Part shown: positions 55,440 through 64,000 of the stretch, piece by piece
Position numbering within the stretch: position 1 is the stretch's first letter
Layout of the letters: the number at the start of each line of letters is the position of its first letter
Source: Sympetrum striolatum
Taxonomy: Eukaryota > Arthropoda > Insecta > Odonata > Libellulidae
Direction: 5' to 3'
Length of the DNA stretch: 64,000 bases
Assembly (NCBI GenBank): GCA_947579665.1
Contig: OX388349.1
Location: forward strand, 19,252,459 to 19,316,458
Position numbers and translations under genes: made by a program
Notes under the pieces: generated by a model
Database searches by the model: none
The model's input: only the letters and a program-made list of their open reading frames with translations
What the model was told of the DNA's origin: nothing

Positions 55440-58400
55440 GGATAGGTTTCTAGGCCCAAAAACTATTTAATACTACGCAACTTGTAGTTTTGAAAATTTA
55501 TTCTGAAAAAGTATTTCTGAGGTTATCATTCCTCTAAAAAGTATACAATTTGTCTCTACATATAAATATCACTTTTACCACAGCTATGTGCTGTATCAAT
55601 CTATAAATTTATTCTAAAAAACCATTGCTTATTCTCGCGAAAATCGTGAGTGCAAACATGTTTTGAATTGGAATTAGAAATTCCCTCTTTTTATTTTAAA
55701 ACCAGCAGCATTTCATTTACAGCATTTTTTGCGCATGAAATTCGCAGCATTTTTTGTGCAAAATAAATGTGTAAATTTCAAGAGAAATCCCAATAGTAAC
55801 ATTTTTCGGACATTTCATTTTCGACGAATTTTCACCTCCAGTTGGCTCCCCCAACGAATTTTCCCTCTGGGCATGTGCCACGCTCTCAATGAAGCCGTGT
55901 ATGAATATATATTTATTAAACATTTCATGCTATATTTTATTTTATAATTGTTTACTTCGTAAATTCATTTTTTTTTTAATTCATATATTTATGTAATCTT
56001 TATTTATTCTCGTATGAATTTTCGAGTGTTGAATCAAGGTTGAGTACTTCCTTAGGGGTAATTTATTTTTCCCCTCTGGGGATGCAATTAGGGGTTGGAC
56101 GAAGAAGAGGGGATGAAAGTATAGGAATGATTGAGGAGACGGACAAGTCAAAGGTCGAAGATGAAAAGATTTGCAGAAACGTACGCATTGAAAATTAAAG
56201 GCGGCACGAAGATAAGTTGAACGGCACTTACAGAGTTGGGGTCTAAAAAAGGGATGATTAAGACAAGTAGACGGTGTGGTGTCCTTTTCATCTGCACGCA
56301 CTCCCTCTCCGGTAGACGCCTTCAAGGATGGAGTGCCTACTCTGTCATCTCGTTTTATTTAATCCCTAGAATATTCTGCAGTAGTTTGCATCCACGTGTA
56401 CGATAAAATGAGCTGTATTCACTCCATAAATATATACAATCATTAGTGCCTCTTTCGGCGACTTTTGCAGTTATCTTACCCATAAACTCACGTAACAACT
56501 AAATTAATACACATTGAGTGTGGATGAAAAAGTTATATCAGTTACGCTATTACTGTCCATGGATTCTCAACGAGAATTTGAAAATTAGGAAATATGATAG
56601 TTGCCTTCTGTACGGAGAATGGAATTCAACATTTCACGAGAGATTCTGTTTTTTTTTAATATCCCCGTTAGCCTTCCTAATTCTCTTTTTATACTTCCCG
56701 TATATATAAACTTCATTAACCTTCATCGAGCATATTTTTCTTAATTTCTGTGGAAAATGGCAAATATCTGAAAGTTGATTCTGTTGTCTTTATTTACACA
56801 TAAAAGGAATATTTAAAAAAAATCACAAATTTAATACGAAGTATTTTCTAATAAAGGAACGTATTATTTTCCAGATTTATAAATATTCTCACATAAAGGC
56901 TAACCTATCTTTAAACACATCCCTAGATACTCTAATACCATAGTATTAGATTCCCAATGAGTTCCCATTCATCTCAATTTTTCTCATGCATTTGTGTGAG
57001 CTACCATTTTGATTAATAGCGGACAGGCTGAAAAAATTTTCAGGGACAAATAACAAAGCTAGGCTTTTAAAACTGACGCAAATGTTTTGGGTTAAATGAA
57101 ATAATAAGGTTCAAAATTGATAAGAATCTTTTAAGATCTTCAATATGATGAAGTTATCAATATATATTCTTCAATTATAAACAAAAATTCACGTTTCCCG
57201 TTCTTATAGCAGAAATTGTATCTGCTTCGGCTTGTTGAGATGAAGTCAGCCTATTTAAGAGGAATATTTTAATGATTAATTTCACGTTCTTTTGGTTACA
57301 ACAGCAATTATCATAGACTTTGATTCAATTCCCATCCCTTTCTACCTTAATAGAAGCAATAATTCATTGGAGAAAGGGATTTGATGTAAACCGATCGCAA
57401 TACACGCTATTGTTTTTACCCTATGACATTTTGGGTCATTAATCTCACTGAGGTGAAAAGAAAATGTATTTCCTTCGCTAATGCCTGTTGTATTTCTTCT
57501 TGTTTGTCTTTCATAACTGAGTGTAACTCAAATCAAACATCTTGCGGGATATAAAAAGATGAAGACTGAAACGATATTTAGAACTTAAAATTCACCCAAG
57601 ATATGCCCCAGCTCACTCATACCCGCTCACATAAAATTTATTTATATCTATACGCCTCAGATGAATTGCAATCAAACAAAGAGGGTTCAAAAGATTTAAA
57701 TATGCTTCACTGATCGTTGATTAACAAAGAGGAAGATATTAGTTAGAAAAATGCAGTAAATTAGTTCCTTCAGAAGTGAATCTGACGTCTCTTGTCATAA
57801 TTCAAATCTTTACAGATATAATTCCAATCGCTTAAGTACTTCATGTTACACTTATATCAGCTATTTTACAGAAAGTAAAAACTCTTATGGAAAATACGAA
57901 TTGCTTCTTCCTTTGAGCTTTTTAGGTGGCGTTGCACAAAGTTAGGCTAAAACATCAGGATATTACTTTGCTGATATTCATAATATTCTGCTTAAAATGC
58001 TGATCAACACTGTTTATTTTAAAACCATCAGTAAATATTCACCTTGAGTAAAAAAATGGTAATCGTCAGGGAAATGGTAATGGAAATATGCAAATTTCAG
58101 AAGCCTTTGTTTTGAGAAGTGTGATCGTAAGGTTACATCTGGAATCTCAACTGAGAACCATAAAGTTCCTCATCTATCATCGTCTACGGGGTTATTTTCA
58201 AATGTAATTACACAAAAACGGATAGTGCGTGTTAGCTCTGCTTCAACCTTGGCATTTGACGGCGTTTCAAACTAATGAATCCCGACTAAAATTTCGGTTC
58301 ATTCCCTCGAAGATCATCTGATCCTTTATCGTAATGATTCTTATTTGGCTTCCGTGTAACTGGATCTTCTTTTTGCCGTATACATCATTATTATTATTGC

Positions 58401-59220
58401 ATTTGTAACATGATTAAGGCTTGCAAAGATTTAAAGTAGCATTTCCATACACCTACTCATGTGAATATTTTGACAAATTTGGAAGTCTATGAATGAAAGT
58501 TATTTAGTTGTATATTATTTCGACTTTATTATTGACATTCATTAATCAAACATGCACAAACATATTTCTTATCTTATTAGAGAACACAATAATTATTTAT
58601 TTCCGTAAATAATTCCTTCTAATGTTTTTCCAAAAACGTTTCTTCTATCCAGTAATGCTTTCGTGATTCCATTTCCTTCATTTTGGGTATATAACCTTTC
58701 TCTTGGTTTAGCAATGATTTGAACTGTTGAATTAAGAGTTGAACTTTACAGTTTTGGAAATTTCTGAAACCAAATACTGAAAATATAAAGCTATATCACG
58801 TACATTCGTGGTATCGACTAGCTGCTAAATACATAGCCGAGAAGTGAAGCATTCGATTTTCCAATCAATGACTTATCTTAACTGATGAATAAAAAGCGAA
58901 TAGATTGAGATTGCCGCAACTGAATCGAATTCTATTTTATTTGTAATTATGCCACGTGCAAGTCGGCATTGGCATTTCGAATTCGTTGATCGATGCCTAG
59001 AATGATTTTTAAGTGGGTGCATTCCATTTTAAATGAAAATCGAGAGTGATTGGCTAAGGAATTGATTTAATCACTACCATATTACGGGGATGCGTTTAAA
59101 CACGGTCAGTACCAATCACACCTTCCACAATCAAAATATAATATTGGAATTCATTTTGTCTATAAGATCAACGTAGATCTGACCTGACGTTTGGCGTTTC
59201 ATATTCTTCATTTTCCTAAT
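55440..59220. other. AT-rich DNA, no supported feature
   Basis: Short frames of 60 to 114 codons lack motifs; the 114-codon minus-strand frame (55981-56325) covers a slightly GC-richer patch. No repeat partners recognised. Confidence 0.4.
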
Positions 59221-59224
59221 AGTG

Positions 59225-59700
59225 AGTATCTCTCTCGCTCTCAAGTGGCACCGGCGTAATTCAGACCAGCGCTAAACCCGTTCGCATGGATAGGAAACTT
59301 AGATTCAATCTTTGAACACGGTCGCGACCTTCTCCTAGGAGACAGATATCGTTTGTCAAGTGGCTTCGCTCTCCTTAATTGAAATATGACAGCCCAACAC
59401 AGCAAACACCGAACTCGCATTCGAGCGACACAATGAATTAGCGCCGAAAGAACTGATGGCGCTCTTGATCGCCAAACAAACCATCTAAATTCCACCGGGA
59501 AATATAGGTCAAAAGGTCATGTTTGCCCTCTTCTCCATCCAGACGCGAACAAATCCAAGAATAACGTTCGTTGCGTTGGAGGACTTCCGTGGGGGAAGGA
59601 AATATGGGTTACTCATCTTTCGCTTTCGTGGACGCATAAATGTATCGATGGCAACGCAAATATTTACGGAACATAATAAAGAACTGTACTATTGGGAATA
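59225..59700. other. CpG-richer block
   Basis: An 84-codon minus-strand and a 60-codon plus-strand frame sit in stop-poor, CpG-retaining DNA. No motif, splice pair or repeat partner was recognised. Confidence 0.3.
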
Positions 59701-59704
59701 ATCA

Positions 59705-61375
59705 TTAATATATTTATGTCGAGGTCGCTTATTTTTTCCTATAAATTTATTTTATTTCACATTAATTTGCAGTTTGGTCGTTGGAACAGCTGACAAAGGT
59801 TGAGGTGAACGTTGTTTGTCATTTTGCATTAATAAGAAAGTGAAACCACTAAAAAACTTCTTTTTGACTTAACACATCTTTTTAATGTTGTCTTCATTTA
59901 TACTACAGTTACCTATCAACTACCTATCTACCGCCAGAATGTTACATCTCTCCTGCTTGGAGTTTTCGTGGTAAGATTAAGTTGGGGAACTTTTCTAACG
60001 GGGTAGTGAGCAACTTTAAACGATAATTCAAATCGTAAAGAAAAATTATTATACAATATATGCGTAGACTATACATAATAGTCATAGATATATAGATAAT
60101 AGCATGAAACGTATTTTAAAATATAACACCTTGTTAATAAAAGAACATAACATATGCATGCATACAATTTAATTGTTAGAACTATCAAGTTTTTTTTATT
60201 TTTGAAAATTTTAGTATTTTTCTGCTTTCGAATGAGAAGTTTCCCATACAAATATTGCTATAATGTAACCTTTGCATCCAATTACAACTTTTGGAGCTAA
60301 TTTATCAAGCAGAGTGAAAAGAGTTGAAGCGAACAAAAGGAAACCTGGAACTCCCTCTATTGTTTGAGTGATGTTGTTCTAGAACGTGCTTACTTTGAAT
60401 AATGGTTTTCGTGCCTCACTCTGTCATCAGTTCCGCGGAAATGCATCTCCAGAGTGCATTATTCTTGAATTATTACACTCCGAGGTGAGGATGCTATCCT
60501 AACTACAACCGGAACCGTTTTTCAGCATTACCCCTTGTTGTAGAGTTGCAGTTCTCAACGTTCTTGGATATCGAGATCAGAGTTCACGTAGCAATGCGTT
60601 CATTCTACCTCTAGGAAGTACAAAAGTACAGTGGCAGACCCATTTTGTACCCAAGGTCAGGTTATGCGAAGTGATAAAAGCATAGAAGAGCTGAAAAGAT
60701 GGAAGTTTGTCCAAAAACGCACAGTTAAAAAGCAATTCGAGCGATGTATGCAACCGGTGCAACACGTAACCCATGTGGGTTGCATAAGAATCGGGCTGAG
60801 CTGGTCTTATAGGTTTCGACAATACTGTCTGAAATCTATGGTTACCTATTATCATGGTACGTGAAGACTGCTAGTAAACTACCAAGAAGAAAAACTCTGC
60901 TCTCAGTGGAGTCGTAATTGGCAGGAAAATGTTCGAAGAATAAAAATAAAATAAGATGAATATATGCATAGGCCCACAACCTTTGGTTATTCAGATTTTT
61001 TTATGTAAATTTAACTGACAGCAGTGGAATTGTATCAAAACAAATCTAAACATAGTACATTTCTCATTATTTAATTTTAAGCAGAAACTAAGAAGATAAT
61101 GACTAAAATAATAGAATGAACTCTTTAAACGGTGTCTGGGAATATAATAACAAATTACTAATTAAATCTAGAAAGGGACCCGAATATAATATTATCTAGT
61201 GATGGAAGTCTCTACTATACTGTACGCATCAACCTATGATTCTATTAGTTTCGAGTTGAACAAACAGAAGCATCCGAAATTAAATTTTCCTGGTCAGTGA
61301 ATGCCTTTAATGAATTAAATAGTATGGGAGAGGAACCCCATTGCTGACGTATCTGAACATACTAGACGATTTGAA
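59705..61375. other. No supported gene
   Basis: Opposed 92- and 77-codon frames at 60577-60864 overlap and have no domain. A TTCCGCGGAAATGCATCTCC, AGAGTGCATTATT segment at 60430-60462 vaguely recalls family R but lacks its other landmarks. Confidence 0.35.
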
Positions 61376-61379
61376 AATT

Positions 61380-61645
61380 ACTCTTATTAGTTAGACCCTT
61401 TATTGGCGACGTGAGGCCCAAGTCTCCCTTGGCCTCAACCCTTTTCCACCTAACCTCGTATGTTGTCAGAATATGAACATGAACAAGTATAAATTAAATT
61501 AAAACAAAAAAGACAGAGTAAAGTGTGGGGAAAAATCTTTGCAACTGAAGGTTGGCAAAGAAAAAACCCACGTTGCGGGAAAACACCCACAGAGAAGTGG
61601 GGTAAAAAAAAACACGCAAAAACACAGTAAAAAATAAGTGTGGAG
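61380..61645 (-). repeat. Repeat family C, copy 3
   Basis: On the minus strand it reproduces copy 1: hairpin region, CAACGTGGGTTTTTTC, TTGCAAAGATTTTTCCCCAC, CGAGGTTAGG, GGGCCTCACGTCGCC and AATAAAGGGTCTAACTAA. It retains the AATAAA-like signal that reads GATAAA in copy 1. A 71-codon minus-strand frame shares Cys-Gln-Pro-Ser-Val-Ala-Lys-Ile-Phe-Pro with the frame of copy 1, but frames outside this segment diverge. Confidence 0.65.
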
Positions 61646-61975
61646 TTGACAATTTTAAATTTCATATAATATATACATTAATCAATAAATTCACAGAAAA
61701 ATAAGAAGCATTATTAATTATAAGAGAATAATATAACATATTAACTTAATACGGATTCCAAGTGAGTGATTCTCAAGAAAAGCAAAGAAGCACAAAATAT
61801 TCGGAATTATAAATTTCGTAGAAACATTTATTTTATGGTAAACGCGACCTTGGAATATGAGTAGAGGTTTATTCTTCAAGATCTAAGAGAAAAAAGATTG
61901 GAATTGTTATATTTCTGAATTACTCTTAGATTTTCATGGTCAGATTGTTTTAATTATATATCTGGATCATTCTTA

Positions 61976-62450
61976 TTACAAATGCAGCAGCAGGCAGCAA
62001 GATATTTCTTAGGCAGATATGCAAGGCTTGATAGCGTTACCCAGATGCTAAAATAATTAGGTTTGGAAAGTTTAGAGGAGCGGAGATTAAAGAAAAGGCT
62101 AGCTATATTTTTTATATACAGAAGTTAAATCGTTAGAGGAATTATCAAACAAAGTCACTATGGCAAATTTTCATGGCAGAATAGATCATAGTCATAAAGT
62201 TACATTAATAAAACAGAAAACAAACATTAGTAAATTCTCTTTTCTAAGTCGTGCTGATACGGATCGGAATGATTTGCCTGCAGGAGTCTTGGAGCACTTC
62301 CCAAAACATCATAAGGAGTTTGTAAAAAGATTGGGTAAACATATTAAGGAAGAGTACAGGTGGAGTAGGGGATTACCTGGTAGGGTGATATACTGTGGGG
62401 ACTTGTCCCCAGGACTGCTACGGTAGCCGTGAAGGCCTACTGGGAACCCT
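61976..62450 (+). pseudogene. CR1/L2-like LINE ORF2 C-terminal fragment
   Basis: Frame one from 61982 reads Met-Gln-Gln-Gln-Ala-Ala-Arg-Tyr-Phe-Leu-Gly-Arg-Tyr-Ala-Arg, then Asp-Ser-Val-Thr-Gln-Met-Leu, a stop, Leu-Gly-Leu-Glu-Ser-Leu-Glu-Glu-Arg-Arg. After another stop and a frame change, the frame from 62160 gives Asp-His-Ser-His-Lys-Val, Lys-Thr-Asn-Ile-Ser-Lys-Phe-Ser-Phe and Asp-Arg-Asn-Asp-Leu-Pro. This is the order Q-R-R-A-A-R-(F/Y) ... S-V-T-x-M-L ... L-G-W-x-S-L-E-E-R-R ... T-x-x-Y-x-x-S-F-F ... D-W-N-x-L-P found after the RT domain in CR1/L2/jockey-type LINEs. The stops and frameshift show it is dead. The RT core is absent. Confidence 0.8.
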
Positions 62451-62451
62451 A

Positions 62452-62625
62452 AAAAAAACTTGTATTATGAGGGAAGTGAAGGTTAAATTTGTGAATATAT
62501 AAATTTTTTGTAAAAAAAATGTAGATGGGATTTATAATAATATGTGTAATATATGTGTCTGTGTTGCCACCGGACGATTAGTCGACTTGTGACATTTTAT
62601 AATAATAATGATCTCTCAATAAATC
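62452..62625 (+). repeat. Probable 3' UTR of the LINE fragment
   Basis: Directly downstream of the ORF2 relic lie AT-rich sequence, TTGCCACCGGACGATTAG (62563-62580) and an ATTTTATAATAATAATG tail. A similar TGCCACC(A/G)GAC plus AATAA-type tail occurs at 22.9 kb. Confidence 0.45.
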
Positions 62626-62639
62626 AGTGTTTGGTAATC

Positions 62640-64000
62640 AGCAAATAATAATTTCGAAATTTTGAGGATGTTTTGGAAATTGGAACCCAATTTGAGTAAT
62701 GCAGGCGATTCCAAGCGGTATCTATTCCTAAATTAGGGATGGTTTGCATAGATCCATTACTTATACCGCATTTTCTATCATGTTGACTCTGCCCCATACG
62801 AGATTGAGTTTAAATGAAATGAAAGATACGTATACTGATTTATCATGACCGAAGATTAATTATATATATTTGTTGCATATCGAGTCCCGGTAATGTTGGA
62901 CTATTTTCATGTCCTTTCCTCCTTGGAAGCAGTTATTTATCTTTCCGTATAGACCCTTAAATAGGCAAAAGACAAGATGATAATCATTGCTGAGGCGAGA
63001 CGTTGTTTTTTAAAAACCCTGCCATGTATTCACCATAGCAGGGAGGAAAACCCTCCATTGCCTTCCGAAGGCAGTACGTCAGACAATTACATTATAAAAT
63101 CTACATTTCACCAAGTAATATAGGAATATATTTAATTATAAGTTATTTATACATAGTTTATTATTTAACATAGTTGCTAATTTTAATAATCGGGTAAATT
63201 CTAATTTTTTGTAGACTCTTTTGGATGGGGAAAAAGGTTGGACAATTTTTTCAAGCAAATTGTTGCATTATACTATCATAGATATGAAACGGGGAAGTCT
63301 ACGTTAGGTAGAGTAGAAACTAATGCCAGTGAGTGAACGACGAGCGTACCGACATTTCAGATATTACGACGAACAACACCTCTTCAGTTGATTTTGTTAA
63401 TCAAAGAGGGGATTGAGAGAGAAGAGTGACATATCATTAGCGAAAGATTTTTCCGGTAGGACGATTTCATCGTCTCCTCGAGTGACAACGCACCGAAAAT
63501 CCCACGCGGATTCGAAACGACAGAGAAGAAGAGGAAATTTATTCGAGCGAAAGCCTCTTTCTTTACATCTTCGTGATTCCCTCGCATTTAACGAAAGAAC
63601 GGAGGAAGTAAGGGCCGCAAAATGACATTTCTCATTTCTCCTTTTATTCCGGTTTCCTCTTTTCGAATTTTCTTTTCGATCCTCAAATTACTATTATTGT
63701 TATTGGTGAGTCTTTAATGAACGTTTCATAAGACCTAAGAAGCTCATGTACATCTTCCGCTTCAGGGTTAGTATATTCCCTTTTATTCATAAAAAAACCT
63801 TTATCCTCTTCTTCAGGATCTCGTATACAACATTCGCATAGCTTGTTCTAGGTCCTTCTCTCTCTTTTGTAGCACTTAAAGTTTCTTCGTAATCAATATT
63901 TTTCATTCAGATTCCTTCAGTTTTGTGCATGCTTTTAAATTAGTATAGAGCATTCATTTAATACATTTTTATTAAATTTATTTCTCTATAACTGTGAATG
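62640..64000. other. No supported gene; small hairpins near 63020-63075
   Basis: CCCTGC...GCAGGG (63016-63042) and the near-palindrome TGCCTTCCGAAGGCA (63059-63073) lie side by side and look like part of an interspersed repeat, but no second copy is in the window. A CpG-richer patch at 63380-63625 holds opposed frames of 67 and 70 codons without motifs. Confidence 0.35.

Overview
This 64 kb window is eukaryotic DNA, most likely from an arthropod and probably an insect, with no protein-coding gene that I can support. It is AT-rich, has no operon-like ORF packing, and has only short ORFs (the longest is 217 codons). It is full of degenerate transposable elements: non-LTR retrotransposon fragments, tRNA-derived SINE-like copies, miniature inverted-repeat (MITE-type) DNA transposons, Helitron/Helentron-like repeats and microsatellites. 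I could not name the species. The DNA looks like a long intergenic region or the inside of very large introns.

Layout. 1-8 kb: AT-rich DNA with a GTATG-microsatellite repeat (2.04-2.23 kb), a SINE-like/LINE-3'-end-like family member (4.9-5.1 kb), a tRNA-related SINE copy (5.4 kb), a 77 bp Tc1-like miniature element (6.3 kb), a CpG-rich block (6.8-7.45 kb) and a GGGGTAAA-ended MITE (7.8 kb). 8-17 kb: two opposed copies of dispersed family R, degenerate ~170 bp tandem units interrupted by a 255 bp near-perfect palindrome (10.5 kb), an ACGT-rich block (11.85-12.28 kb), a second SINE copy (12.4 kb), a second 77 bp miniature element (14.9 kb), a LINE remnant (15.7-16.1 kb) and an 80 bp TA run. 17-29 kb: an ACAATG-rich tandem block (18.5 kb), a Helentron-like element with three ~175 bp internal repeats (23.57-24.38 kb), a possible non-coding exon (24.77-24.84 kb), two R copies next to a 427 bp Harbinger-like MITE (27.1-27.5 kb), and a 394 bp element with motif-rich inverted ends (28.1-28.5 kb). 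29-48 kb: mostly featureless, with a 15 bp satellite (34.5 kb), more R and SINE copies, a hAT-like terminus (44.9 kb) and CpG-rich, motif-dense islands at 42.9 and 45.3 kb that may be cis-regulatory. 48-64 kb: a second Helentron-like element in opposite orientation (48.0-48.7 kb), a 740 bp foldback element with 7 bp direct repeats at its edges (51.4-52.15 kb), and LINE reverse-transcriptase C-terminal fragments at 53.7, 55.2 and 62.0 kb.

No genes work together here. The coherent story is repeat biology: several non-autonomous families occur twice or more inside the window, so their ends can be defined by comparing copies. All identities are by-eye comparisons. No database search, alignment program or folding program was run.
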